64,000 bases of DNA from NCBI GenBank assembly GCA_020747015.1, contig JAGTJM010000002.1, positions 1,116,001 through 1,180,000 on the forward strand, written 5' to 3'. This stretch comes from Pyrenochaeta sp. MPI-SDFR-AT-0127 (taxonomy: Eukaryota > Ascomycota > Dothideomycetes > Pleosporales > Cucurbitariaceae). Under the pieces are notes generated by a model that was not told where the DNA came from, searched no databases, and saw only the letters and a list, made by a program, of their open reading frames with translations. Shown in pieces: positions 53,205 through 64,000 of the stretch. A program made the translations under genes and the position numbers. The first letter of the stretch is position 1; each line of letters begins with the position of its first letter.

Positions 53205-55769
53205 CTACCCAAACTTCAATCCCTGCGCAGGATCCCAGCGTCCATCCTGGGAAGGACCGTTTGACGGCCGAGTATTCCCAGATGCTGTAGGAACTCCACC
53301 AAATCGAATGCCAACATCTGGCGTCCACATTCCAGAAGGCGGTGGCACTGCAGCTCTCGTAGGTGTAGGAGCAGTCAAGGGTTCTTCTGCATGTGCACTA
53401 GCGCCATATTGTGGGTTATGCGCATCTGCTTGTTTCTGCTGTTGCAGGGCATTCGAGTTTGCTTGCTGAAGACTGAGTGAGTTCATTCGAGTTGCAAGGT
53501 CACTGGCGATCTGTTAGCAATGTCATAGAACACCCAGATCCTTCTTACTTCTCAAGTGCAGATGCATCTGACTTTCGCTGATACGCAAAGCTACGTGCAT
53601 CATCTCGAAATCGGTTCACGATCTTGGCAAGGTCATTGTAGAACTTCCGGCCGACATCGAGATTCGAGATGATTTCCTTGTACTTGAAGTATGCATTCTC
53701 CAAGTTCTGCAGAGCTTGTTCACGCTTCTTGTTTGACTGGTCTCCTCGGCGAGCAATCAAGAAGGAAGCATTTGCATCCTGTAATCGTTTGATGGCCTCT
53801 GACTGTTCCTTCTCTTCCTCTTGGACCATATCCTGATCCTCGTCATACATCTGAAGTCGCTTGTCGAAGAGGCTCTCGAACTGTACAGCCTCAATGGTTT
53901 GCATCGGGTACTCCCGCTCTAAGCGAGCGGCTTCGCGCAGCAGTTCTGGGTCTGGGAAGCTATAAGCATATTGTAGGTGCAGGAAGTGTGATACCCACTT
54001 ATGTCATCCTGTTTCGCCTTCGTTCTCAAAGCTTCGACCTTCCGCCATCTCCTACTCTCTAGCCGGCTGACTTCGTTGAAGCAACCGCGCAACTTGCCAG
54101 CTTCACGCTCCACATCCCCTGTGATTGCGGGCCTCCGACCACTTGGTACGTAGTTCTCGAGGTCATGATCAGGTCCGCTTAACAGCTGGATAAAGTACTC
54201 ATTCTCTTTCAACTTTGTTTTCACTACGTTATCGCTGTTTGTGGCAGCTTTGAAGTAGCCATCAATCTCGTTGATCTGGGCGTACAGCTTTGGCGCGGCT
54301 TGCTCAGCTGTCGGCCGAGACCAACGCTCAGTGCCATATCTGCGTCGAGCAGCTTCGTCTTCTGCCGCCTCTGATCGTAAGATGTCGACACCTTCGTGGT
54401 AGATGGCCTGATCTGAGTACATGAGCTTCTTCGTGTCTTCCATCGAGCGCAAGAGTCGGTTGATGCCATCTTGTTGGCGGATCTCATCCGCATGAGCAAC
54501 AAGGCCCGGCGGCAAGCCCAAGGGCTTCTCAAGAGCTTGGAGCGAGCCAGGGAGGTTGAGACTACGAAGCACTTCATGTATCTGGGTAGTGAGTGCCTCG
54601 AGTTCCTCAATTATGGTGTTGTTGACCAATCGATCACGACGATCCACATAGATACTGGCCGCCAAATGTACCGAATACGGGACTAGTTTGGAGAAAAGTG
54701 CCTGGCCGAGTTCGCCGTGGTCTCCGAGCATTGAGTTGGACTCTGCTATCTCCTTTGGCACTCTTGAAACAACCATGTTTGCTCGATCCAAAATCCTCAG
54801 CTCGGCTTTCGGGGTGACAGGTAAGAGATAAATCATATCATTGTCCTTCTCGGAGCGCTTCAGGTCTTCCGTGACCCTGACTTTGAGTCCATTTAGATCT
54901 GCTAGCACAACCTTGTTTATGTACCGCTGTTCTTTGAGGGCGTCATTCACGCATGTGAGACTATCACGTAACCGCGCCACCTCTTCTCCGTACTTGCGTT
55001 TTTCCAGACAGTCACAAGCTGCTCTGTACTGTGCCGCAGCCGCAAAGTGGTGATGTTTTGCAGTCATATGGTGTATCCACTCGCTGCTGATGGCATCTGA
55101 TTGTATTCCTGAATCCCCCGCTTCGTTGTACAGATCCGATACACGTGCAGCTAGCTTTGCAATGGTTGCATCCTTCAGCCCGTCCTTGACCGCTTTCTGC
55201 CAGAAGCACTCCTGACCCTGGGCCAGCATCAGCTTCTCTAGGCACTCCAGTGTCATGAGGTCCATGTCCTCTGGAGGCTCCGTCCGTAGCTCTGGCAAGA
55301 TGTTGTTTCGCAAGTGCGATAGCACTCCAGCAGCAAGGCAGAAGTTGTTGGCTGCTACCTTCAGCCCTTCTGGTGTGCTTCGGTTCGATGACATGGCTAG
55401 CTGCGAGTACATGGCCGCAAGATTGTACATGATGTTGGCGAGCTCGAAGCGAAGGTTGTTCCGTGAGGTTGGGCGACTTGTGTTGTACCCCAATGCAGGA
55501 TACCATGGAAACTCTACGCCGATATCGATGGGAAACTTCCCACTCAGCCATGTGAGCTGTGCGGCATATTGCTGTAGCTTGGGAATGTTGCTCGGGTGCG
55601 GTTCTTGTGCGTGTACGGCGACGGAGCGTAGCTTTTCGATTGTCTCCAGGTCCTGCTTGAACATGTCTGGGTGTTGGTCATACTTGGAGGATATGTACTG
55701 TTTGATGGCCTCTGTGAGGTTGACCGAATGTGACCGCCGAAACGGAAGGAAAAGTATGTTGCTGGCCAT
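53205..55769 (-). CDS. palA: ambient-pH signalling protein PalA/RIM20 (BRO1 domain)
   Basis: Three exons (55769-53999, 53951-53549, 53502-53205), 823 residues. The BRO1 domain covers about 1-380 and opens MASNILFLPFRRSHSVNLTE, the typical PalA start. The V-shaped ALIX-like domain (about 390-700) follows, with LMYSDQAIYHEGVDILRSEA and EYPMQTIEAVQFESLFDKRL. A Gln/Ala/Pro-rich tail ends FGGVPTASGN...GLKFG. PalA binds YPxL motifs of the PacC regulator and ESCRT-III protein Vps32 at endosomes so that PacC is processed at alkaline pH. In intron 1 the acceptor at 53952 gives DDINPELLREAARLE, which matches the family better than the nearer AG. Upstream non-ATG ORF extension was ignored. Confidence 0.92.
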
Positions 55770-56610
55770 GTGTGAGTGGGGGGCACCATGCTCGAGCAGA
55801 GACAGACTTACGAAGCCATGGCGTAGGATATGTTTGGCGTTGTTTACAGAGAAGTTTTGTGCCAAAGACGTCACCGCCGCAGCTTGAACCTGGGCGGTTG
55901 GCGCATGTGAGCGCTGGTGCCCCGCGCCGCTAGCGAGGGGGCCTCCCGAATCAGGGCACGGCGCGATCCAGGAACGGGAGACGGATCAGTTCCATGCATC
56001 ATGCAGATTGTTTTACTGAGAGGCTGCAATCGTCCAGTCTGTAGGTCTTTGGTGGACTATCGCATGTCCAAAGTCCGAGAGAGGGATTGCGCAGGTTACG
56101 CCGTCTCGACTGCGAAGCCATCACGCCTCTGCCTATCCTCATCTCAACTTGTAGTCGCCATGTCCGACCAAGAGAGCGACACAGTGTCCTCTGCTCAAAG
56201 GATCCGCATTTGCACTGTCTTTGCCGTGTCCAAAAGCCCTGGCATGAGCAAGTTTTGCGCCACCAAACAGCCCCAAGAGAGACAAGCTGATGCGAAACGG
56301 GTTCCATGACCCCCAGCTGTCGTTCCAAAGGCTCGATATGTCAGCGGGCCGGTGACAATCTATAACAATCTAGCCGAATTACAACACCATCTTGAAACTT
56401 GCGCAATCCTCTAATAGTCCAGTCTGCTGCTAGTGAATACTATATATTCTAGTCACGGCGCCTGCATCACAGCTGCCAAACAGCTCCACCTCGCCTTTCC
56501 GCTTCCAACCACCAGACCCCGCCAGCCCAACACAAAGACGTCAAGCCTCTGTTCCTTAAGACCTCCCCTCCACCTCCATCTCACACCACACGCCACATAC
56601 AACCTACAAA
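55770..56610. other. divergent promoter region, palA and ATX1
   Basis: 841 bp between two start codons. The ATX1 side is CT-rich in its last 100 bp. No gene is supported. Confidence 0.55.
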
Positions 56611-56916
56611 ATGACGCACACATACAAGTTCAACGTTGCCATGAGCTGCGGCGGCTGCTCTGGCGCTGTCGAACGCGTGCTCAAGAAGCTCGACGGTTAG
56701 TCCACCGCTCCCAAGCCCTGGGTCGCCGCTTAGTGCTAGAGTGTTCACTAACAACTTGCCGCAGGCGTTGAGTCCTACAACGTCTCCCTCGAGACTCAAA
56801 CCGCCGAAATCGTCGCTGCCGATTCACTCGAATACGAGACCGTCCTAGAGAAGATCAAGAAGACGGGCAAGACGGTGAAGTCTGGAGAGGCTGATGGTGA
56901 GGTCAGGGACATCTAA
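56611..56916 (+). CDS. ATX1: copper chaperone ATX1
   Basis: Two exons (56611-56695, 56765-56916), 78 residues, the normal size. The single heavy-metal-associated domain carries the Cu(I)-binding motif MSCGGC (Met11, Cys13, Cys16) and a Lys-rich loop near the end (KIKKTGKTVKSG). Atx1 carries Cu(I) in the cytosol to the P-type ATPase Ccc2 of the secretory pathway and also supports oxidant defence. The intron sits after the first helix (KKLDG), and the join gives GVESYNVSLETQ. It is divergent from palA, with no evident functional link. Confidence 0.95.
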
Positions 56917-58214
56917 GCGTGGTGGACGAGCAACTGTTTAGCGATCTTTCTGGTACATTGTTTTTAGCATCCAGCGATGGACGCGGGATATAGCTCCCGC
57001 ATCGACGAATTGAATTGAAGGATATCCCGTCACTATGACTGACTGCACACATGTTGCGATATGTGAAGATGTGAAGCTAAGCGCGAGAGATTGAGTGTTG
57101 AAGCCAGGTTTGAGCCCATCTGTACGCTGGACAGCAGCAGCCAAGAAATGTCAAGCAGCCTTGCATCCCAGGGCACGGGCAGAGCTGCATAACATCCACT
57201 CAGGTGCTCTGCCGGTTTGCTCGAATCCCGCTTCCAAAAATCAAACTGGGCTTGCGGCGACTCGGTGTTCCACTCATCACTGCGCCAGGGCCATACAGCG
57301 CACTGAGGTCACATGGGCACGAATAAGAATCGGCTTCACTGGCTGCTGCTTCCGCTTCGAGAAAGCCATTGTTCTTGTTCCACCTCTCATAATTCCCCGT
57401 GCTAATCTTGGTCACAGCAAATATCCGAGCCTGATGTAATCCCAATGGCAGATGACCGTCAAACTTTTGTGCCTGAGCACTGAGGCGTCTCTCCGAACCT
57501 CTAAGCTCCGGGCGTTCATCCCACGTCCCCGACTTTCTCCTTGGGAGTCCAGCTCACAGCCACCATCTAATCAGATTAGAGCCATTAGAAGACTCTAAGT
57601 GCTTACCCAAGTTCGGCGCTCCCGTTATGCGAGCCGCGACACCAGCAGCCATCTTCCAACGGAATCTTAAGGAATTCTGCTGCCTGCCAGCCCCATTCCG
57701 CGTATCCGACAGTATACGACAACATGCAGCCAAGATGTGCAATCCTCATATCAAATTCAAGCCAGCATCGCAATAAAGGACACGATTTTGATGAGTTGCG
57801 TCAAATATCATTCATTGTGATTCGCTGTGCATCTCATTGTTTGGCAGAATGGGCATGACCGGGTGCTTTCGCTTCGGATGAGGAGTCTAAGCGAATGTAC
57901 CCGCGTTTCATCAGCCTCCATGGCTGCTAAGCCGTGGGCCATTTATCGGTGCAAATCCTCGTATAGCGCGAGAGTTTCAGGTAAGCGGTTGATGCATCCC
58001 CATATGACGCCTCCGGGTAGCGTTAGCCTGCCCTGGAACGTCTCGTTCGGGCTAAATGATGTAGTATGGCTCATCGACCAAATTTTATATAAGACCCATC
58101 CTGAGGCTGCACGGTGAAGGCTTTTTTTTTACTACCCGCTTTCTCTTTCGAGAAACCTCCCTTGATCAGTCATCTCCTCACGTCCTCGCTCTTCCTGTTT
58201 GATCTCTCTTCTTC
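56917..58214. other. intergenic, no supported gene
   Basis: About 1.3 kb. ORFs on both strands are short and featureless. The right end contains the TATA box of the next gene. Confidence 0.55.
58086..58093 (+). promoter_or_regulatory. TATA box
   Basis: TATATAAG about 120 bp upstream of the ATG at 58215 fits a core promoter for the DJ-1-like gene. Confidence 0.5.
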
Positions 58215-59234
58215 ATGCCTTCTCCTCCTAGAAGTTACACATCATTCCCAAGTCATGCAGACTTGTTCTACTTCTGCACCACCTCATCAACATCTGAAGA
58301 AGACCTCAACATTCGCTACGCACCTCCGTCAAAGTCCTCGTTAAGGATTGGTGTCGTGATACTCAACCAAGATCAGATCCAGCTACTCGATCTTGCCGCC
58401 CTTGACCTACTGGCAACGTTGAGCAGGAATCGAATCAGCAAGATGAAGACCTCACCAGGGGCTGTCGACGAGGCCATGGACGAGATTGACATCCGATATG
58501 TCTCTGTGACCGGAGAGGGATCATTTCCAGTCACCTCTGGCAGCAGAATGCCAGTGACGGTGAGCTGAGCCTCGAGTTGCTCCGTACCGAACACGATCGT
58601 CGTCGCACCCTACAAGCCAAACTCCTTTGGCCGAGAAGCGCCACTTCTTAGTCGTGCTAGATTCGCCCGATCTTGGCTACCTTGAAATGTAGCCATCTGA
58701 GAGCCAGTCTGGCGGGGAGGCAAAGGTCAACACCTATCCTTATTCCTATCCTTCGACCGCGCCAAGTTTTCTAATCATATGAACTGAGACTGACGATGAG
58801 AATAGAACTCCTTCGCAAACGCACCACAGTTTGACGTCTTGATTGTTCCTGGCTCTTTTACCTCTGGTGAACTTCCGGTGTCAGCTACTGGATTTATTAC
58901 CATGCAATGCTTGAATCCAGGTCTGCTCGCCATCATGAGCATTGCATCCGGCGTTCTCCACCTCGTCCAAACTGGCATTCTACACAAGACCCGAGCAGCA
59001 GCACCGAAATGTTTGCTCCCAGCACTACAGCAGCAGTACCCCGAAACTCTCTGGCAACATTCTTCGTGGAGTCGACACGAGAAGATTTGGAGCAGCAATT
59101 CCGCAATCTCCGCGCTGGACATGATGGCAACATGGATTCGAGAGTACTTTTGGGACCGCACAGAGGCAGTGGAGTGGGCACTAAGGGGAGCAGGAATCGG
59201 ACCACTCGAGGACTACAACCATTGCGACTATTAA
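58215..59234 (+). CDS. DJ-1/PfpI-like protein without nucleophile Cys
   Basis: Two exons (58215-58559, 58806-59234) separated by a 246-nt intron, 257 residues. Motifs LRIGVVILNQDQIQLLDLAALDLL (about 43-66), FDVLIVPGSF (124-133) and RHEKIWSSNSAISALDMMATWIREY match the fungal DJ-1/PfpI (ThiJ) family. The nucleophile-elbow region reads IMSIASGVLHLVQTG, where family members normally have a Cys (SICSG); here the residue is Ala162. The protein may therefore lack glyoxalase/protease-like activity. The intron is long for this genome, but its GT..AG ends and phase-0 join (MPVT then NSFANAPQ) are convincing. Role is unknown; a related cytosolic stress protein is the best guess. Confidence 0.78.
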
Positions 59235-59913
59235 TGACTGTCTATGACGATATCTATCTATTTATTTATCTATTTTGGCGTTTTGGGAAGCTTCTCAGCT
59301 CCGGGGCTGTATACCCCCTCTCTGGTGCGTATGAAGGGCACATCCAGAGGTTACGATTGCTGTATTTATATCCTGGCCAAGGCACAGGCGCCTGGAAGTA
59401 TTGTACCATATTCGAGTTACTGGGTAGTAGCGTCTGAGAAGAATGCTCTTCAGGCTCAATGTATCATATTGATCGCTTCATGCGACTATTGCGTCTCAAA
59501 CCCCCTCCATGGTCCCAACTTGATAAGCAAATTTGAGATTCCATTGCTTGTGAGGCGAATAAGACTCGTTTCATATGCTGCCAGGCAGGGATTTTGAGCA
59601 TTTCTAGCCACTTGCCATATCGCTACATCAGCATGCATGAGCACCATATATACAATCACAGTCAAAGTCAAGAGGACATTGAGTACTTCCTCGGTTCTCT
59701 ATAGTATGGAACCACCCGGCTCCCGAAACGTGCTCGACTATACCTAAAAAGCGCTCATATGCACATGTCGCCCTTGATCCATACCTCGTTGTAAAGAATC
59801 ACCAGAGATTCGTGTCTGAGCCATCAATACCAGATGAAAGGTCCCAGTCACACCAGTACAATGCAAAGCATCCACATACTCGCGGGTCGATTATGTGCTC
59901 TTCTCCCTCCTCG
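59235..59913. other. convergent intergenic region
   Basis: 679 bp between two convergent genes, carrying both 3' UTRs. Small ORFs on either strand are not supported. Confidence 0.55.
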
Positions 59914-61981
59914 CTACTTCCACCTTTTAACCACACTCGACTCTCTGCTGAACCTCGACAACATGTCCTTACTAGCGTGCCCGCCCATTGAGTCGGCTCG
60001 GTTCCGTGGAATCTCAACGTTACCGTCTTCATCTTGCACAGGCCAGAGCGTACCGACGTCCGATGTGCTAAGTGCGTAGTCATCGTTGGTGTATATTGCT
60101 ATGGCGTCTGAATGATTTGGCTGGAAATTAGCATATGGTGAGCAGTTCTGGCGGGCGGGCTTGGGTCTGACGTCAACCGCTTCTCCTTTTCGCTGCTTTC
60201 CTTTGCTACTCTTTCTGCTGCCTCGGTGTTGACTCATCGAGAGTGTCTTCAGTTTCGGATCGCTCCGTATAGGGAGTAGGGAGCGTACTACTTTGTTGGC
60301 TATATGCAGACCCACGTTGAGTGATCTTTTACTCTTGTTCTCATGCCTTGTAGGAGTAATAGCTGGGCCAATAGCAGGCCCATCGACGACAGTCGAACTG
60401 CTTAGGTTTGTGGCTTGTCTTACAGCCTGGTTGTTGATATGGTCAAAAGGCTGAATGCCTTGAGAATGATGACTGCTTTTATGGCTTTGTACACTGCTGC
60501 ATTGACAATAGCCTCGCTGACTCAATCTCTGAGCCTGTGTCGAGACTTCCGAGTAAACGGAACTGCCGTCTTCATCTTCCATCTGGTATCGGTACAGGGA
60601 CTCAATTGCTTCTGGCAGGGCAGGTGCCGGTTCTTTCGGTAGAGATGCCTGTACGGCATCGTTCCATCTCTGGGTCTCCCTATGACCAGAACTGTGGTTA
60701 GCCAGCATCACTGGCGTTGTTTCAAACAATGGAGATGTTAATGGTCTTCCTCTTTCTGTAAGCTGCGGAATTTCCATCGTACCATCCAGATAAGTTTGCG
60801 GCTGATGTATATTTGTCATAGTTAATCGAGAATAAGTACCGTGAAAATGTGGTTCTCGAGGTGGGTGCATACTTATACCCATTTGCATCATGCGCCTTGT
60901 AACTATCCCTAGGTAAATCACTGACAGCGCACGTCGGATTTCCGAAGTACTTGTGAAGTATAGGGTCAATAACTTCATCTAGATACCGGTCTTCAAGGCG
61001 GGGAGCCTCTAGCATACTCCGGCCTTCCGTTGTCGAGTACATTGTAGGTTCGGCGCCATTCTGAGGCCACACTTTCGGAAGTCTTCGACCCTTGAGAGGC
61101 TTTTGTCCGCCTGTTCTGTCGTGAGCACGTAAGGCTTGGGTGTAATTGACCTCCTCCTGGCTAGGCCCTTTTTCTTGGCTCGCTTCTTCCTTGCCAGGGT
61201 GACCCCTTGGTGACGATGTAGGAGTGCTGTATGCTAGCCATGTCTCTACTCTATCGTTCTCTTCATATCGCCTGCTGTGCAATGGCTGTGGTAGGCGACC
61301 ATCATAACTGCAGATGGTCGTGGTTGACTTGAACTTCTCCTCAATGCAAGTGGTGTGCGATCTTGCTAGGCGCTCCAAGGTAACACCATAGCATGATGAA
61401 GGCGGCCGACCACCATTGGAGCTACATATAGACGTAGCGATATGGAATGCTCCATCGCCGTCTTTGGTGCACGGGTTTGCCCTATATCCTAGATCAGCAC
61501 AGTACATGGTAGGTCCTATCTCATCTTCATCGAAGGGTTGGCTATATATGCTTGAACCCTTCGAACACCTCCTCAACTTTATCTCAAGCTCATGACTTTC
61601 ACTTGCTTTCGATGCTCCTTCACTTATTAAGAACTCCATTGCAGTGCACTCTTCGTCTTCTTTCCTCTCCACAGCCTCCCATATACTTTGACTCGTGTCA
61701 CTGCACTCCCTTCCACAGTGCACATTGCTACTCTCGTAGATGGCTCTAACGAGCATCTGTTGTGTATCAATCAGCTCGCGATCGATTTCGTCCAGGATTA
61801 TCCGCGAAAAAGATGATCCCGAAGTCAACGAAAAACCAGTCAGCTTGGTCTGCATCAGGTTGCTCTTGTTCCTGAAGTCGGGCTTGATTCGCAGCGGATT
61901 GCGAGCAGGTATAGGAGGTGTTCTGGGGGGCTTTAGGTGGGAGATGTCTTGTGCCATAGAGAAGAGTGTCGGTAGCAACAT
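59914..61981 (-). CDS. unrecognised low-complexity protein, probable two-exon gene
   Basis: Two long frames on the minus strand are probably one gene: 61981 to about 60926 and about 60801 to 59914, joined by a 125-nt intron (donor GTCAGT, acceptor CATCAG), giving about 647 residues. GTCAGT is also used by the YIA6 gene. The exact junction is uncertain, and a frameshift or two genes remains possible. The first part has KPPRTPPIPARNPLRIKP, then Ser/Glu-rich sequence (EAVERKEDEECTAMEFLISEG). The second is Ser/Arg/Gln-rich with SSVYSEVSTQAQ and a basic stretch (RKSSKGKQRKGEAVDV), ending SRESSVVKRWK. No domain is recognised and no function can be proposed. The composition suggests a disordered regulatory or scaffolding protein. 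Confidence 0.5.
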
Positions 61982-62580
61982 TATATTTTCCTAGTAAGTA
62001 TATGGAAGAGTGTTGCTTCGATTTGGAGACGAGGTCTCACACTTGAAGGATTGGTCTCAGTGATTGCTTGCATCATTGTGGCAGTCACTTCGGCCTCACG
62101 TGGGTTTGAGCAACTTCGACCGCTTGTTAACATTCAATTTGTGAGCGTTTGGCGTCAACATTGATTCGAGGACGACTTCGGCTAGCAAAAGCTGTGGTTT
62201 CACTTACCATTGCTCATTCAGGGGCTGCTTCGCGGTGCTCATTGACGTGACACTCAAGAGACTTAGTGAATGGGTTGTCCAGAACTTGTTTGAATTACTG
62301 TATTGCGTACCATACCAGCATGGTATGGTCAAATATGCTTACTGATATACTCAACCACCAAATGTCCTAACCTGCGATATCCTATGAACGCCAAGAGTGC
62401 CGAGACTCCCCAATATCCGACGATGCTGTGGTGTATATACAGGCATGACATGCAAAAAACCAGAAAGAGGAGTGCTCATGGAGGATGGCTTGCTCCCAAA
62501 TACATTACTAACGCCCGGAGGGGGTATCTGCTAATGAGTTGAAATCGTGATATAAGATGATCTTCATTGTGATATGTTGA
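61982..62580. other. intergenic promoter / 3' flank
   Basis: 599 bp with the promoter of the low-complexity gene and the 3' flank of the carrier gene. No other feature seen. Confidence 0.55.
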
Positions 62581-63863
62581 TCACGAGCCATCTTCTTCTA
62601 TTCGCTTGCCCTCGCTCTTGAGTTTCTGATGAACGAGCTTCAATCCTTCAAAGGTCATCATGGTTGTGACAGCGGCAGGAATGGCGCGGACCATGTTGGT
62701 GCCCATTCCATTGTAAAATGCTCTCCAACCTTCTTCTTGCAGAATGACGGTGCATGTCTTGACAACACCGCGATATCGAGGCAGGTTAATCATGCCGTCG
62801 GAGGAAGCTGTACCTGGAGGACGTGTTTGGTGGCCAATCCCGTGTCGGCCACCTTGGAATGAAATGTGGTCATGCGAGTGTGATGGAAGAGAGCGTTGCT
62901 GCGTTTGCAGTCGCGTGCGTAGAACTTCATGCGGGTATGTTGCTGAAGTGGCGGTGATTTTGCTCAAGACTGTTGCCATTGCGATGCCAAACCAATGTAT
63001 GTCTTGCGACTTTTCGTCTGCTTGGCCCATTTCCAGGCCTGTGAACTTCAACTTTAGATACTCATATAACGGGAACTGTATGGCTACATGGGTAAGGCCA
63101 AGTAGAGCAGGCGCCAGACCGGAGTAGAAGGAGGCGATACCCTCCTTTGCGTACATCTTTCGGAAAGCATCAAGGGTATTTTTGTAGTGCCATGGCGGGC
63201 GGTGTTCTTCCAAAGCGCGAGAACTGACTTGCGACATCAATCTCGTTTTGACAACCCATATGGGGTTGGTCACGAGAGTGGAGCATCCACCGGCGGTGAC
63301 TGAGGCAAGCGTTCTGGCAAGCCACTTGTTCTCTGCAACACGAACAATGTCAGTGACATGACTTGGAAGGCCTGGGATGGATACTGACCCATCTGAGGAT
63401 AAAGAAAGTCCTTTGTTGCGTCATAAGTGCTCATGTAGACGGCCCATGTTGGGATATATCCAAGCAGCATCGGCCCGAGCCCTCTGTACAAACCTCGAAT
63501 GCCGTCCTCGAGCCAGATGACTCGAGCCGTACCCGTGAGGCCCTTGTATACAGCACGATTAGGCCCAGTGTAGGTTCGGGGGCGGAAGGAACCCTGCGCC
63601 TGTAGGCGGGTCTTGATCACATCGAGCGGGCAGGTGACGATACCCGACGCAACTCCGGCAGAAGCTCCACACAGTGCATTGACTGGCCCGTCCGGCAGTC
63701 TGGAGACGTTGACAGCGAGCTTGGCCATGGGGGAGCTCCAATTGCTGCTGTGGGTGTTGTTGTTCGGGGCTGTCATGTCGCGCGGTTGCATGGGAAGGGC
63801 GGTCGGCGCATACCTGTCGTGCACTGTAGACGGGGACGGCGGCTCGGGATCGTGCGTCGACAT
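62581..63863 (-). CDS. YIA6: mitochondrial NAD+ carrier (YIA6/NDT1 type)
   Basis: Two exons (63863-63389, 63332-62581), 408 residues. Three mitochondrial-carrier repeats are visible with signatures PLDVIKTRLQAQG, PIWVVKTRLMSQ and PHEVLRTRLQTQ. The unusual PIWVVKTRLM in repeat 2 and SKITATSATYPHEV in repeat 3 mark the pyrimidine/NAD+ carrier branch to which Yia6/Ndt1 belongs. An N-terminal disordered Ser/Pro/Thr-rich extension of about 60 residues precedes the first repeat. It exchanges NAD+ across the inner membrane. The donor GTCAGT at the splice join restores PQMENKWLARTLASVTAGG. The ATG at 63863 was chosen; further 5' sequence is nearly at the window edge, so an upstream exon cannot be excluded. 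A pyrimidine carrier is the main alternative. Confidence 0.83.
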
Positions 63864-64000
63864 TGGGGGGACTGCAGTCACAGAGCGATTAGAGCTGCCC
63901 ACTCCACAGGCTTCAGGAGTGGATGCATACAGGCCGTCGTCCCCTTGGGAGTGCCTCAGTGTGCGGAAACCCCGCAGCACTTGAGTGACACAATGGCTAG

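Noticed and set aside
55255..55887. 210-codon plus-strand ORF
   Set aside because: Antisense of palA BRO1 domain, with no independent support.
1..64000. Search for transposons, terminal repeats, CRISPR arrays and secondary-metabolite cluster enzymes
   Set aside because: No transposase, reverse transcriptase, polyketide synthase, NRPS or periodic repeat array was found by reading the translations and the sequence.

Overview
This 64 kb window is nuclear DNA from a filamentous ascomycete (Pezizomycotina; gene families such as DUF7730/2EXR and DUF6055 suggest Dothideomycetes, which is an inference). Genes lie on both strands, are 0.1-1.8 kb apart, and carry short introns (mostly 47-90 nt) with GTAAGT/GTACGT-type donors. 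Most exon structures below were rebuilt by hand from splice sites and reading frame, and nearly all close to an exact multiple of three with family-typical sequence across the joins.

Layout. 0.4-5.3 kb: RAE1/GLE2 mRNA-export factor (-), guanylate kinase (-), SKI8 (+). 6.8-15.8 kb: an accessory stretch with a Cys-rich GPI-type surface protein (+), an EthD-like protein (+), a DUF7730 protein (+), a PLC-like phosphodiesterase (-), a two-helix membrane protein (-) and a secreted HExxH metalloprotease-like DUF6055 protein (-). 16.4-23.7 kb: PTC5 mitochondrial phosphatase (-) and RQC1/TCF25 (+) sharing a 242-bp divergent promoter, then an ECM25-type CRAL-TRIO/RhoGAP protein (+). 24-29.4 kb: a small membrane ORF, a MEP2-type ammonium transporter (-) with tandem GATA sites upstream, EFM6 methyltransferase (+), and an unrecognised HELAH-motif protein (+). 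29.7-36.4 kb: acyl-protein-thioesterase-like hydrolase (+) and a tyrosine phosphatase (-) ending 10 bp apart, methionine aminopeptidase 2 (-), a mitochondrial J-protein (+), and mitochondrial porin (-). 37.7-44.9 kb: a broken BTB-domain gene, chorismate synthase (+), and a NirA-like Zn2Cys6 regulator (+). 46.7-56.9 kb: a small mitochondrial-type protein (-), an intron-containing tRNA-Pro(CGG), CRZ1 (-), PalA/RIM20 (-) and ATX1 (+). 58.2-63.9 kb: a DJ-1/PfpI-like protein (+), an unrecognised low-complexity protein (-) and the mitochondrial NAD+ carrier YIA6 (-).

Most genes are single-copy housekeeping functions with no operon-like logic. Recurrent themes are mitochondria (PTC5, J-protein, porin, NAD+ carrier, possibly a guanylate kinase isoform), nitrogen use (MEP2, NirA-like factor) and ambient pH/calcium signalling (PalA next to CRZ1). 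I found no transposon, CRISPR array, biosynthetic cluster or other mobile system. I see no clear candidate for a wholly new system. The best leads are single genes: the HELAH protein, the DUF6055 protein with gluzincin-like spacing, the DJ-1-like protein lacking its nucleophile cysteine, and possible dual-start isoforms of guanylate kinase and porin.
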